49,121 nt of DNA from assembly GCF_014647195.1 (NCBI RefSeq), contig NZ_BMOS01000026.1, positions 1 through 49,121 on the forward strand, written 5' to 3'. This DNA is from Oceanobacillus indicireducens. Its GTDB lineage: Bacteria > Bacillota > Bacilli > Bacillales > Amphibacillaceae. The translations under genes were made by a program, and so were the position numbers. The notes beneath the pieces are model-generated. The model had not been told where the DNA came from and did not search any database. It saw only the letters and a list, made by a program, of their open reading frames with translations. Shown piece after piece: positions 33,712 through 42,330 of the stretch; positions within the stretch are counted from its first letter, which is position 1, and the number at the start of each line of letters is the position of its first letter.

Positions 33712-34068
33712 TCACAATTCTAATTTTTCTCGTTCTTCTGTTGTGAAAATCCGTGATCTTGTCAAAAATCGCTTCCCTTCTGGACCTTCCACGGAAAACA
33801 TCCCACCTCTTCCATCTACCACATCAATGATAAGCTGGGTATGTTTCCAGTATTCATATTGATCTTTGGACATGTAAAAAGGCGTATCGCCAATTTCTCC
33901 TAGTAACATATCCGATTCACCGGTTCTGAATTCATCACGTGGATAGCACATTGGGGAACTTCCGTCACAGCAACCTCCGGATTGATGAAACATGAGCGGG
34001 CCATGGATTGTTTTCAATTTTTCTAGTAATTGAAGTGTACTTTCCGTCGCAACAACACGTTGTACCAT
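33712..34068 (-). CDS. DUF779 protein, aldehyde dehydrogenase partner
   Basis: 118-residue cytosolic protein of family DUF779. The conserved GPLMFHQSGGCCDGSSPMCYP, with three cysteines and a histidine, could bind metal. The family is usually encoded beside NAD-dependent aldehyde dehydrogenases of the AldB/ExaC type, as here. ATG 34068 is 9 bases after GGAGGG; the TTG 3 bases upstream is the alternative. A hairpin lies between it and the dehydrogenase gene, so part of transcription may stop before this gene. Confidence 0.85.
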   Translation of the reverse strand: MVQRVVATESTLQLLEKLKTIHGPLMFHQSGGCCDGSSPMCYPRDEFRTGESDMLLGEIGDTPFYMSKDQYEYWKHTQLIIDVVDGRGGMFSVEGPEGKRFLTRSRIFTTEEREKLEL

Positions 34069-34098
34069 CAAAAAATCCCTCCTTATTTTAATCTATGT

Positions 34099-34136
34099 AA
34101 AAAGGAAGCTAATCAATACAGGCGATTAGCTTCCTT
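34099..34136 (-). terminator. Intra-operon terminator after the aldehyde dehydrogenase
   Basis: On the minus strand AAGGAAGCTAATC (34136-34124) pairs perfectly with GATTAGCTTCCTT (34114-34102), followed by TTTTT. It may attenuate the DUF779 gene relative to the dehydrogenase gene. Confidence 0.8.
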
Positions 34137-34147
34137 GCAGATGAAAG

Positions 34148-35668
34148 TTAGAATAAACCGGTAGGGCCTTCACTATAACTGATTAATAAGTTTTTCGTTT
34201 GCTGGTAATGGGCGAGCATCGTCTGGTGATTCTCCCGGCCGATTCCGGACTTTTTATATCCGCCAAATGCAGCATGGGCAGGATATTGATGATACGTATT
34301 CGTCCAAACTCTTCCTGCTTGAATCTCCCGACCAAAGCGGTAAGCAGTATTAATATTCCGCGTCCAGACACCAGCACCTAGACCGTAGAGTGTATCATTC
34401 GCGATCTCCAGCGCTTCTTCCTTATCCTTGAAGGTTGTGACAGACAGGACCGGACCGAAAATTTCTTCCTGGAAAATCCGCATTTTGTTATGTCCTTTAA
34501 AGATAGTCGGTTCCACATAGTAACCGTTCGAAAGCTCTCCGTCCAGTTTATTTACATTACCGCCGATTAACACTTCCGCGCCTTCTTGTTTTCCGATATC
34601 AAGGTAGGAAATAATTTTCTCTAGTTGCTCGGTTGAGGCTTGTGCACCCATCATTGTGGTCGTATCGAGCGGATGCCCGATTTTAATTTCTTTAACTCGT
34701 GCGAGTGCCCGTGCCATAAATTCATCGTAAATGGATTCGTGAATCAAGGCACGAGAAGGACAAGTACACACTTCACCTTGATTTAAGGCGAACATTGTCA
34801 AGCCTTCCACCGCTTTATCGAGAAAACCATCATCTTTGTCCAAAACGTCTTCAAAAAAGATATTTGGTGACTTTCCTCCAAGCTCCAATGTTACCGGGAT
34901 AATATTTTCAGATGCATATTGCATAATCAAGCGGCCGGTTGTTGTTTCGCCGGTAAAAGCAACTTTATCAATCCCCGGATTTGTTGCAAGTGGCTTTCCA
35001 GCTTCGACCCCGAATCCATTCACGACATTCAATACACCAGGAGGAAGCAAGTCATGAATCAACTCCAAGAGCACATGAATCGATGCTGGTGTTTGTTCAG
35101 CAGGCTTTAAAACGACACAGTTACCGGTAGCAAGCGCTGGTGCAAGCTTCCACGTCGCCATTAACAGTGGGAAGTTCCACGGAATAATCTGTCCGACGAC
35201 ACCGAGCGGCTCATGGAAGTGATAAGCAACCGTGTCATGATCAATTTGGCTGATGCCACCTTCTTGTGCACGGATGACACCGGCAAAATAGCGGAAGTGA
35301 TCGATGGCTAAAGGCAAGTCAGCTGCGAGGGGCTCGCGAATTGCTTTTCCGTTATCCCAAGTTTCCGCAACGGCGAGCATTTCCATATTGTTCTCTATGC
35401 GATTTGCAATTTCATTTAAAATGTTTGCCCGCTCCGTAACCGAAGTTTTTCCCCAGGCTTCCTTCGCTTCATTGGCTGCATCGACTGCTAACTGGATATC
35501 TTCTTTTGTTGAACGGGCGATTTCACAGAATGCTTCACCAGTTACCGGACTGACATTTTCAAAATATAATCCCTTGACTGGTGGAAGATATTCTCCTCCA
35601 ATGAAGTTATCGTAACGGTCCTTAAATGTAATCACTGCACCTTCTGTATTTGGGTTTTTATACCTCAT
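34148..35668 (-). CDS. NAD-dependent aldehyde dehydrogenase
   Basis: 506-residue enzyme oxidising aldehydes to acids, close in type to acetaldehyde dehydrogenases AldB/ExaC. Catalytic residues: Asn165 in [10 protein letters not shown], Lys188 in [10 protein letters not shown], Glu262 in [10 protein letters not shown] and Cys301 in [15 protein letters not shown] motif [10 protein letters not shown] second cysteine (Cys303) follows the nucleophile, common in this subgroup. GGAGAGGG precedes ATG 35668. DUF779 lies downstream, consistent with that subgroup. Confidence 0.93.
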   Translation of the reverse strand: MRYKNPNTEGAVITFKDRYDNFIGGEYLPPVKGLYFENVSPVTGEAFCEIARSTKEDIQLAVDAANEAKEAWGKTSVTERANILNEIANRIENNMEMLAVAETWDNGKAIREPLAADLPLAIDHFRYFAGVIRAQEGGISQIDHDTVAYHFHEPLGVVGQIIPWNFPLLMATWKLAPALATGNCVVLKPAEQTPASIHVLLELIHDLLPPGVLNVVNGFGVEAGKPLATNPGIDKVAFTGETTTGRLIMQYASENIIPVTLELGGKSPNIFFEDVLDKDDGFLDKAVEGLTMFALNQGEVCTCPSRALIHESIYDEFMARALARVKEIKIGHPLDTTTMMGAQASTEQLEKIISYLDIGKQEGAEVLIGGNVNKLDGELSNGYYVEPTIFKGHNKMRIFQEEIFGPVLSVTTFKDKEEALEIANDTLYGLGAGVWTRNINTAYRFGREIQAGRVWTNTYHQYPAHAAFGGYKKSGIGRENHQTMLAHYQQTKNLLISYSEGPTGLF

Positions 35669-35763
35669 ATTAAAATCCCTCTCCTTTAATAATTTTTGCC
35701 ATGTTGACTATAGGTTTGTCCTAATAAAACATATGCAAGTAGGAGAGGGAAAATGACTGGGAC

Positions 35764-35820
35764 GGGACATGGGGTCAGAGCATCTGTCCCACTGGGACAA
35801 ATGCTCTGACCCCATGTCCC
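35764..35820. repeat. R2 palindromic element
   Basis: Two inverted units meeting at CCCACTGGG. It ends 4 bp from the stop codon of the DUF488 gene. Confidence 0.95.
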
Positions 35821-35824
35821 GCTT

Positions 35825-36178
35825 TTAACCATCTAATTTTTCTTTTAATATGACTGCTTGGTTTTCTTTTTCATTTTTTGCTGCGAAGAGGAGAGTGACT
35901 TGGTTGGCATCAGCTGCTATTTTCTTTAATTCATCAAGCGCTTCTTTTTGTTCGCCGGATTTTAATTCTTTTAAGTACTTTTCTTTAAATTGTTTAAAGC
36001 TCATTTCATCATGATGAAATGATTTCCGTAATTCATCTGTCGGACCAATTTCTTTAAGCCAGTGATCGAGTTTCGCTTTTTCCTTTGATACCCCTCTTGG
36101 CCAGAGACGGTCAACGAGAATGCGTACCCCGTCTGCTTTTGAGGATTCATCATAAATTCGTTTCAGTTTAATCTTCAA
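35825..36178 (-). CDS. DUF488 (YeaO-like) protein
   Basis: 117 residues of the DUF488 family. The signature RILVDRLWPRGVSKEKAKLDHWLKEIGPTDELRKSFHHD and a C-terminal VTLLFAAKNEKENQAVILKE are characteristic. The function is unknown. The start is TTG 36178, 6 bases after GGAAGG; there is no ATG near. It stands alone between R2 and the divergent patatin gene. 36179-36370 contains likely promoter sequence for the divergent gene, but I cannot fix it. Confidence 0.85.
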   Translation of the reverse strand: MKIKLKRIYDESSKADGVRILVDRLWPRGVSKEKAKLDHWLKEIGPTDELRKSFHHDEMSFKQFKEKYLKELKSGEQKEALDELKKIAADANQVTLLFAAKNEKENQAVILKEKLDG

Positions 36179-36370
36179 GAAAATCCTTCCCTTCCAATAT
36201 CTAATGTACCCGGGTATGCAAGAAAGAAATCTTCTTACCTGTTTTAAATTGAAAAAATTCCCAAGCTCTAGGCAGGTCTGTTAAAATGATATTATTTAAT
36301 TGTAGTATCCGGAGCATAATATAAATGGAAAAAGCCTACAAAATTCACAATAAAGTTGAGGGAAGAGACG

Positions 36371-37216
36371 ATGGTTAATGCAGGATTAATCCTTGAAGGT
36401 GGCGGTATGCGCGGATTATATACGGCAGGAGTGCTTGAATACTTTATGGAGCGGGATTTATACCCACCCTATGTCATCGGTGTTTCGGCGGGAGCTTGTA
36501 TGGCCGCATCTTATCTTTCAAGGCAAAAAGGTCGAAACAAAAAAGTGAATCTCGGTTTTATTGAGGATAAACGTTACCTTTCCTTTAGAAATTTTATCAA
36601 GAAACGGGAACTTTTTGGGATGGATTTTATTTTTGATGAAATTCCAAATAAATTAGTTCCATTTGATATGGATACGTTTAAGCAGAATACAGAGGAATTC
36701 GTCATTGTAACCACCGATTGTGACACAGGGGAGCCGGTCTATTTTAATAAAACGGACCAGGGGACAGATCTCGTGAAATTACTCCGTGCCTCAAGTTCTT
36801 TGCCATTTGTAGCGTCGAGTGTGGAATATAAAAGCCGGCATTTATTAGACGGCGGGATTAGTGATCCCATTCCGATAAAAAAATCAGAGCAAGATGGCTT
36901 TGAAAAGAATGTAATTATCCTTACAAAGCCAGAGGGTTATTTCAAACGGCCAAGAAAAATGTACTCTATTATTAAGTATAAGCAGCATCCGAAAATAAAT
37001 GATTTATTAAGGGAACGGTATAAGCATTATAATGAGACACTTGAATATGTCGCTAAACAGGAACAGCTAGGAAATGCGTTTGTGATGCGACCAAGTGTGG
37101 CATTGCCGGTAGGGAGGGCGGAACGGAAGAAGGAACGAGTGGAGGAGCTTTATGAGTTAGGTTGGAACGATGCTAAAGAGCAATTTGAGGCACTGCAGCG
37201 CTTTCTTAGCAATTGA
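36371..37216 (+). CDS. Patatin-like phospholipase
   Basis: 281-residue serine hydrolase of the bacterial patatin/RssA type. Oxyanion glycine motif LEGGGMRGLYTAG (about 8-20), nucleophile in GVSAGAC (GxSxG, about 37-43), and catalytic Asp in LLDGGISDPIP (DGG). It should cleave acyl esters of membrane lipids; no signal peptide, so it acts in the cytosol. ATG 36371 follows GAGGGAAGAG; the ATG at 36356 has no better site. The next small gene begins 59 bp later and may be co-transcribed. Confidence 0.88.
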   Translation: MVNAGLILEGGGMRGLYTAGVLEYFMERDLYPPYVIGVSAGACMAASYLSRQKGRNKKVNLGFIEDKRYLSFRNFIKKRELFGMDFIFDEIPNKLVPFDMDTFKQNTEEFVIVTTDCDTGEPVYFNKTDQGTDLVKLLRASSSLPFVASSVEYKSRHLLDGGISDPIPIKKSEQDGFEKNVIILTKPEGYFKRPRKMYSIIKYKQHPKINDLLRERYKHYNETLEYVAKQEQLGNAFVMRPSVALPVGRAERKKERVEELYELGWNDAKEQFEALQRFLSN

Positions 37217-37275
37217 AAACACTCTTTGTATGTTTTTCCGAAGAGAGGGAAAACGTAATAAAAAGGAGTGATACA

Positions 37276-37629
37276 ATGAAGCAACGGCGCTTAAGCATTG
37301 AAGAATTTAATGAATTATTACAGAAATGGAATGATCAACAGATAAAGATTGTGAAGCAGGAAATGGATGATATAGATGAAATACTTCTTGTTTTAAGAGG
37401 AGTTTCTTTCACGAAGGGACAGAATATTGATGATTATATATCCCATTACGCCTTGCAATTAAACGGAAGTGGTCTCATCGAAACAACGATGAACAATTAT
37501 GAATCCTTGCCAGCTGAAACATTTGAAATCCCTCTTGAAGAGGAAGCAACGTACGAATTTGATGGGGCTCGCTTTACGATCAGCACCTCCCGCGGAGTTT
37601 ATACGATAGAACAGAATCAATTCGTTTAG
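37276..37629 (+). CDS. Unrecognised 117-residue protein
   Basis: Start ATG 37276 after AAAAAGGAGTG. The N-terminal half is charged and helical (RRLSIEEFNELLQKWNDQQIKIVKQEMDDIDEILLVLRG), the C-terminal half is likely beta (FEIPLEEEATYEFDGARFTISTSRGVYTIEQNQ). No membrane helices or cysteines. Found widely in Bacillaceae as a small hypothetical in my memory, but I cannot name a family. Follows the patatin gene and ends in a strong terminator. Confidence 0.7.
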   Translation: MKQRRLSIEEFNELLQKWNDQQIKIVKQEMDDIDEILLVLRGVSFTKGQNIDDYISHYALQLNGSGLIETTMNNYESLPAETFEIPLEEEATYEFDGARFTISTSRGVYTIEQNQFV

Positions 37630-37634
37630 GAGAA

Positions 37635-37688
37635 AATAAGTAGTTTAGCATTTTTTATTGAAAAAGATGCTAAACTACTTTATTTTTT
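37635..37688. terminator. Strong terminator between convergent genes
   Basis: AAGTAGTTTAGCAT pairs with ATGCTAAACTACTT around a 15-base loop, followed by a T-rich tail ATTTTTT. Confidence 0.9.
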
Positions 37689-37699
37689 GGAATGAATTC

Positions 37700-37909
37700 T
37701 TATTCGAACGGAATCGCAAAGCTTCTTTTGTTAGGATGTTTAGCAACGAGCAGATGGCATTTTCTTGCATTATCTTTTGTATACCAATGATCTTTTAAAT
37801 ATCTTTCCAACTCGTCCACTGTTTTAACCTTTTCGTCTTTTAATTCACTTAGAAGCATTTTAATATGCTCTTCATTCAACAGAAAGCCATTAATTTCTAT
37901 CTTCATCAT
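37700..37909 (-). CDS. Unrecognised 69-residue protein
   Basis: ATG 37909 is 6 bases after AAGGAG; a second ATG follows at once. The protein reads MMKIEINGFLLNEEHIKMLL and ends KRSFAIPFE, mixed alpha and beta with no membrane part. The ATG at 37927 in the longer frame lacks a ribosome site. Function unknown. It converges on the 37276 gene. Confidence 0.6.
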   Translation of the reverse strand: MMKIEINGFLLNEEHIKMLLSELKDEKVKTVDELERYLKDHWYTKDNARKCHLLVAKHPNKRSFAIPFE

Positions 37910-38045
37910 GGATAACTCCTTTTTCATTCAAATCTCTATGTCCGCATTATACCAAAAGAGAACGGAATACGATAATTTCCATCTGAAATAACTAGTAAAA
38001 AGAAGGACACACTAAGATTGAATTAGTGTAAAGGAGGTTTATACC

Positions 38046-38201
38046 ATGTCAGAGGAAAATAAGAATAGAAATAAGGATAAAGGAAAACAGAGGAACGTGA
38101 GAAAATATGATACGAAGCCGAAGCGCGATGTGGAGATAGCTGAGGATACAGAGTTCCTAAATCTTGATCAGAAGAGAAATAAAAGAAAACGGGATGATTA
38201 A
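38046..38201 (+). CDS. 51-residue Lys/Arg-rich small protein
   Basis: ATG 38046 lies after AAAGGAGG (7-base spacing) and the frame runs to TAA 38199-38201. The product starts MSEENKNRNKDKGK and ends QKRNKRKRDD, almost without hydrophobic residues, like small acid-soluble or RNA-binding proteins of spore formers. It is too short for usual gene finding but the ribosome site is excellent. A hairpin follows at 38219. Confidence 0.6.
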   Translation: MSEENKNRNKDKGKQRNVRKYDTKPKRDVEIAEDTEFLNLDQKRNKRKRDD

Positions 38202-38218
38202 TTTTAGTGCTTGGGAAT

Positions 38219-38253
38219 GGGTGCCGGTGACTGCTTTTGCCAAAAAGGCACCC
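38219..38253 (+). terminator. Hairpin after the 51-residue gene
   Basis: GGGTGCC (38219-38225) pairs with GGCACCC (38247-38253), followed by TTAATTT. The T run is weak. It is immediately followed by R1 copy 4. Confidence 0.6.
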
Positions 38254-38257
38254 TTAA

Positions 38258-38411
38258 TTTATCACGTATTAACGGTCTGTAATCCCCCCTCTTCTAAACA
38301 TGAGGGGAGCCCAATATGTGAAGGGGGGAACAGTCGGTAAATCCCTGATTCTGTTCAACTAACTTTCAGTGGGGAAGGTAAGGATACCCCACTGAATGAG
38401 TTTCACTTTAT
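38258..38411 (+). repeat. R1 dispersed repeat, copy 4 (full)
   Basis: TTTATCACGTATTAACGG at the left end, ACATGAGGGGAGCCCAATAT, CTGATTCTGTTCAACTAA, TTCAGTGGGG / CCCCACTGAA hairpin and GTTTCACTTTAT at the right end. The middle is a few bases shorter than in copy 3. The stretch 38412-38864 beyond it holds an R2 pair at 38505 and otherwise only AT-rich DNA with short, unsupported ORFs and presumably the promoter of the 38865 gene. Confidence 0.9.
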
Positions 38412-38504
38412 TTTATAGGGAAGGGATATAAGATTTATCTTCCACGTATGTTTTATCCAAATTGTTGTTTGCAAAGAATATATTATAAAGATGATTTTCT
38501 ATTG

Positions 38505-38571
38505 TGGGACAGTTGCTCTGACCCCCGTGTCCCAGCAAAAATATGGGACAAATGCACTGACCCCATGTCCC
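38505..38571. repeat. R2 units in direct orientation
   Basis: Two units in the same direction, GGGACAGTTGCTCTGACCCC and GGGACAAATGCACTGACCCC, separated by about 11 bp. This is the only direct arrangement in the window; all other doubles are inverted. Confidence 0.85.
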
Positions 38572-38864
38572 GCACTTTTTCTTGCATTTTGATGGGGAAT
38601 ACGTTATATTTAAATTGTGATAGTTAGTGAAAATGTTCACAAGTTAAAGTGTGAGAGGGATTTCAATTAAGTGATGGTTAAGGGAATTTACTCTTACCCT
38701 TTATTGTTCGAATGGGAGTGGGGTCTTCGGTAATTGCTATGTTTACGATAGGTAAGCGTAGGGTAATTATCTTAAGAAATAAAGTATCCTGCTATTATTA
38801 ATTTTCTAAAAAATATCTTATTCGAACTGTTGTAGTGTATAAAATATGAGAAGGGAGCAATAAC

Positions 38865-39470
38865 ATGATGAATCTAATCGGAATAGTTGGAACGAACTCA
38901 GACCAATCCACGAATCGTCAATTACTAGAATTTATGCAAAAACATTTTGCTGAAAAAGCGAACATTGAACTTTATGAAATTAAAAATTTGCCTGCATTTA
39001 ATAAACCTAGAGACACCACAGCACCACCTGAAGTGCAGGATCTTTCGGATAAAATTAAGGAAGCGGATGGGGTTATCATCAGCACACCAGAGTATAATCA
39101 CTCTGTCCCAGCTATTTTAAAAAGCACATTGGAATGGTTATCTTATACGACTCAACCACTTATTGATAAACCGGTCATGATTACTGGAGCATCATACGGT
39201 CGCCTAGGTTCTTCCCGTGCCCAGTCACACTTGAGACAAATTCTTGATGCACCGGAATTGAAAGCACGTATTATGCCAAGTTCTGAGTTTCTGGTTGGCC
39301 TATCTTTACAAGCTTTTGATGAGGATGGCAAGCTTGCCGATCCAAACAAAGTGCAGGAACTAGAAGAAATCTTTAATGAATTTATCCAATTTGTAGATAT
39401 TACAAAGCAATTAGTTAAAACGAATCCTAATAAAAACAAATCCAAAAGTTTTTCTTGGGAGAAGAATTAA
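38865..39470 (+). CDS. NADPH-dependent FMN reductase
   Basis: 201-residue flavodoxin-fold reductase (FMN_red family) reducing flavin, quinone or azo substrates with NADPH. FMN-binding segment GTNSDQSTNRQLLEFM (about 8-23), STPEYNHSVPAILKSTLEWLS (about 76-96) and TGASYGRLGSSRAQSHLRQIL. It is about 50% similar by eye to the first 185 residues of the next gene, so the two are paralogues in tandem. ATG 38865 follows AAGGGAG; a second ATG comes next. The C-terminus is basic (KNKSKSFSWEKN) and lacks the PAS and tail of its neighbour. Confidence 0.9.
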   Translation: MMNLIGIVGTNSDQSTNRQLLEFMQKHFAEKANIELYEIKNLPAFNKPRDTTAPPEVQDLSDKIKEADGVIISTPEYNHSVPAILKSTLEWLSYTTQPLIDKPVMITGASYGRLGSSRAQSHLRQILDAPELKARIMPSSEFLVGLSLQAFDEDGKLADPNKVQELEEIFNEFIQFVDITKQLVKTNPNKNKSKSFSWEKN

Positions 39471-39487
39471 TCCAGGGAGGTATATAG

Positions 39488-40675
39488 ATGAAAATCGTTG
39501 GAATCGTCGGATCAAATGCTGAATTTTCATATAACCGTTTATTATTAAATTTTATCGCTAAAAATTTAAAAAACTTAGTTGATGTTGAAGTGCTCGATAT
39601 TGATGAAGTTCCGATGTTTAATCAATCGGATGATCAAACGAACAGTGAACCGATTCAATATTTAAATAAAAAGATAGTTGAGGCAGACGGAGTTATTATT
39701 GCGACACCAGAGTATAATCATTCGATACCTTCTGCATTACAAAGTGTTCTTGAATGGTTATCCTTTAAAATACATCCCCTTGATGGAAAACCAGTCATGA
39801 TTGTAGGAGCTTCCTATGACGTCCAAGGGTCTTCCCGCTCTCAGCTTCATTTGCGCCAAATCCTTGACGCCCCGGGTGTGAATGCTGTCGTCATGCCAGG
39901 TAACGAATTCCTGCTTGGCGAGGTGCATCAAGCTTTTGATGAAGATGAGAATTTGAAAGATGCTAGCACCGTTCAATTCCTTGAGAGTTGTATTAAGAAA
40001 TTTATTCGTTTCATTAATGTAGTAACGATTATCGACTCACCCGAGGGAATGAAAGATGTATCGAGTACAGAGGATTTATATGCTACAGGGAAAATCGATA
40101 CAACAATTGAAGGCGTCGATATGGAAGCCGAAGATTGGGTCGAGCAGGCTGCTGAAGCGGTGGGAGCAGTTGAAGGTGATACGTACGTGAAATTGGACCG
40201 AGGAATTTTAACCGTTAATCAGTTGAATTACTTTCTAAAATCTATGCCGGCTGAATTAACGTACGCAGATAGCAATAACCAATTCCTGTATTATAACCGC
40301 ATGTATGAAGCGGAAGACATGTTAGCATCCCGTACACCGGCACAGGTTGGTAATCCACTAGCTAAGTGTCACCCGGAAAGAACCTATAGCGGAGTTGCGT
40401 GGGTCATTCAGCAACTACGTAAAGGAAAAGAAGATGTCGTCCGAGCGCATGTGCCAACCCATGGACCAGATAAGTTCGTTGTGCACAGCTATCAGGCCAT
40501 TCGGGATGAGGAGGGAAATTATCTTGGAATTAACGAATACGTCCAAGATATCAAACCGATTATTGACTGGTACTTGAAGCAAACCGGACAACAATTAACC
40601 GGTGGCGATGTTGATGCAGTCTCCGGAGCTACAGAAAAAGTAGATACGGTATCGGGAGCAACCGCTCAAGATTAA
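39488..40675 (+). CDS. FMN reductase-PAS fusion with double flavinylation tail
   Basis: 395-residue three-part protein. Residues 1-185: NADPH:FMN reductase ([56 protein letters not shown]). Residues about 237-362: PAS domain like the C-terminal PAS of DUF438 proteins ([55 protein letters not shown]). Residues 373-392: [17 protein letters not shown], two copies of the D-x-x-S/T-G-A-T motif to which ApbE attaches FMN through the final Thr (Thr382, Thr392). No FMN_bind domain and no signal peptide. ApbE is encoded downstream, supporting covalent flavin in this protein. Confidence 0.85.
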   Translation: MKIVGIVGSNAEFSYNRLLLNFIAKNLKNLVDVEVLDIDEVPMFNQSDDQTNSEPIQYLNKKIVEADGVIIATPEYNHSIPSALQSVLEWLSFKIHPLDGKPVMIVGASYDVQGSSRSQLHLRQILDAPGVNAVVMPGNEFLLGEVHQAFDEDENLKDASTVQFLESCIKKFIRFINVVTIIDSPEGMKDVSSTEDLYATGKIDTTIEGVDMEAEDWVEQAAEAVGAVEGDTYVKLDRGILTVNQLNYFLKSMPAELTYADSNNQFLYYNRMYEAEDMLASRTPAQVGNPLAKCHPERTYSGVAWVIQQLRKGKEDVVRAHVPTHGPDKFVVHSYQAIRDEEGNYLGINEYVQDIKPIIDWYLKQTGQQLTGGDVDAVSGATEKVDTVSGATAQD

Positions 40676-40696
40676 TAATGAAAAGAAACATAGGGG

Positions 40697-40722
40697 AAAG
40701 AGGTCTCTATGGCCTCTTTTTT
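40697..40722 (+). terminator. Terminator after the reductase pair
   Basis: AGAGG (40699-40703) and CCTCT (40713-40717) form a short hairpin followed by T6. It lies between the flavinylated reductase and apbE, so apbE may have its own promoter or depend on readthrough. Confidence 0.75.
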
Positions 40723-40770
40723 CGAAAGCTAACAAAGATAAAATAAATATGCTGTGAACTTAGGTATCTA

Positions 40771-41132
40771 GGGCGAGCCACGTCCGGCTCCAGCGCCCAG
40801 CAACGAGCAGATCTTTTGGTGGGACGAGCAGTGCGCAGTCCCAAACTTCACACTCTTCCAATCGATAAGTCAACATCAACTCAAAACTAAAGGAGGACCG
40901 CTTAAATACGGGCTAAAGCCCAACAACGGCATACCCCTTAAAGGGGCATGTTACCTTTATCTCATTGCGTAAAAGGGAAGTTCGATTAAGTTCGCCCCGT
41001 CCTGGGGCAACATCGAACTACCTTCCGTCCTAGGAGGCACAGTTTGTACGTTGCTACGACGCACAGGATGTGCTAGTACAGGCGTTGCGACAGGACGTCG
41101 CGTACTTAAGCCTGTAAGGGCACTTGCGCCTT
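40771..41132. other. GC-rich array of hairpins before apbE
   Basis: At least seven hairpins in 360 bp: GGGCGAGCC../GGCTCCAGCGCCC (40771-40798), GGGAC/GTCCC (40821-40842), GGGCTAAAGCCC (40910-40921), CCCCTTAAAGGGG (40934-40946), a long stem GGGAAGTTCGAT..GCCCC / GGGGC..ATCGAA.TACCTTCC (40975-41026), GCACAGGATGTGC (41061-41073), GCGACAGGACGTCGC (41087-41101), and AAGGGCACTTGCGCCTT (41116-41132). It is more GC-rich than its surroundings and has no credible ORF. It resembles long structured intergenic repeats of Bacillus-group genomes containing CTCCAGCGCCCAG. Confidence 0.7.
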
Positions 41133-41168
41133 TGATCAATTTTCACGTGGAAGGATGAGGTTTGCCGA

Positions 41169-42095
41169 ATGAAAACTCGTGAAATACATATGATGGGTAC
41201 GATTATTCAATTATCGGTTCAGCATAAATACGCGGATTTTGTCTTAGATGAATTGATTATTCGCCTTGAGGAATTTAATAAACGCTTCAGTGCCCATGAC
41301 CCGGACTCAGAATTGATGCAGATTAATAAAAACGCTGGAATCATGCCAGTGAATGTCCACCCTCAGTTATACGAACTGATTAAAATTGGAAAATTACATA
41401 GCACGCCTGCAGACAGTTCTTTAAATATTGCAATTGGTCCGCTTGTTGAAGCATGGCGCATTGGTTTTGGCGGTACAGAAGTTCCAGCAGATAAAGAGAT
41501 TCAAGCTTTACTTCCTAAAACGGATCCGATGAATATTATTCTTAATGATGCGGAACATACCGTGTTTTTAAAAGAACCCGGAATGTTCATTGATTTGGGG
41601 GCGCTAGCAAAAGGCTTTATAGCGGATCTATTGATAAATGATATTGAAACGCTGGAAGTGAAAGCGGCCATCATTAATCTGGGCGGGAATGTCCTCACCT
41701 ATGGAAAATCACCAAATCAGCCAGATGGATTCTTTCGCATTGGAATTCAGTATCCATTCGAGGCGCGTGGAAATCATATCGCGATTGTTAAAGCATTCAA
41801 TCAATCCGTCGTTACTTCTGGCATCTACGAAAGAAAATTAACCTTAAATAATAAGACTTACCACCATATTTTAGATCGGCACATAGGTTATCCGATTGAA
41901 ACTGAAATTGCTGGCTTGACTGTTGTATCCAAACGTTCAGTCGATGGTGAAATTTGGACAAGCCGTTTATTCGGGAAGTCGGCTGAGGCAACAATTGCTG
42001 CTTTAGAAGCAGTAGAAGATGTCACGGGAATAGTCATTACAAAAAACGGAGAGCTTCATTATTCCGAATCGCTCCAGCCATATTTGGTTATTTAG
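41169..42095 (+). CDS. apbE: FAD:protein FMN transferase ApbE, cytosolic type
   Basis: 308-residue flavin transferase that moves FMN from FAD to a Thr of the D-x-x-S/T-G-A-T motif. Family segments: HMMGTIIQLSVQ at the start, FNKRFSAHDPDSELMQIN, NIAIGPLVEAWRIGFGG, IDLGALAKGFIADLL, AIINLGGNVLTYG, SVVTSGIYER and HHILDRHIGYPIET. It has no signal peptide or lipobox, unlike the exported lipoprotein type, so it acts inside the cell. The only visible target in the window is the double-tagged reductase upstream, also signal-less. GGATGAGG lies before ATG 41169. Confidence 0.92.
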   Translation: MKTREIHMMGTIIQLSVQHKYADFVLDELIIRLEEFNKRFSAHDPDSELMQINKNAGIMPVNVHPQLYELIKIGKLHSTPADSSLNIAIGPLVEAWRIGFGGTEVPADKEIQALLPKTDPMNIILNDAEHTVFLKEPGMFIDLGALAKGFIADLLINDIETLEVKAAIINLGGNVLTYGKSPNQPDGFFRIGIQYPFEARGNHIAIVKAFNQSVVTSGIYERKLTLNNKTYHHILDRHIGYPIETEIAGLTVVSKRSVDGEIWTSRLFGKSAEATIAALEAVEDVTGIVITKNGELHYSESLQPYLVI

Positions 42096-42160
42096 ATGTT
42101 CCAAGAATAAATGTATCCCTTCCGTCAAAAGCTATCCCTATAAGGAAGGAGGACACAATC

Positions 42161-42313
42161 ATGACATCAAGACCAAAAGGACCGAAACAAAATAAAAATC
42201 CAGATCTGCCGCAAAGTCCAGTTCAGCCTTATGGGGAACCTTTATCCGGCTCGAAAAAGACAAAAAAAGCGAATCATTCCAGACAAAATTATAATCCGCA
42301 TCATGGATTATAA
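42161..42313 (+). CDS. sspP: SspP-like small acid-soluble spore protein P
   Basis: 50-residue protein, start ATG 42161 after AAGGAAGGAGG. It begins MTSRPKGPKQNKNPDLPQ and contains QPYGEPLSGSKKTKKANHSRQ, which matches the B. subtilis SspP (CotL) core QPEPLSGSKKVKNRNHTRQ. SspP is a minor protein made in the developing spore core. Its presence marks the host as a spore former. Made from a short gene, it is easily missed by automatic annotation. Confidence 0.85.
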   Translation: MTSRPKGPKQNKNPDLPQSPVQPYGEPLSGSKKTKKANHSRQNYNPHHGL

Positions 42314-42330
42314 TAGATGACGATCAGTTC

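Noticed and set aside
38413-38640. 75-residue minus-strand ORF
   Set aside because: It runs through the R2 repeat units, has no ribosome site and no family resemblance.
38657-38803. Short ORFs in the 38.6-38.8 kb gap
   Set aside because: Two frames of about 20 codons with weak or no ribosome sites and no resemblance to anything known.
40957-41139. 60-residue minus-strand ORF before apbE
   Set aside because: It is produced by the hairpin array and lacks a ribosome site.
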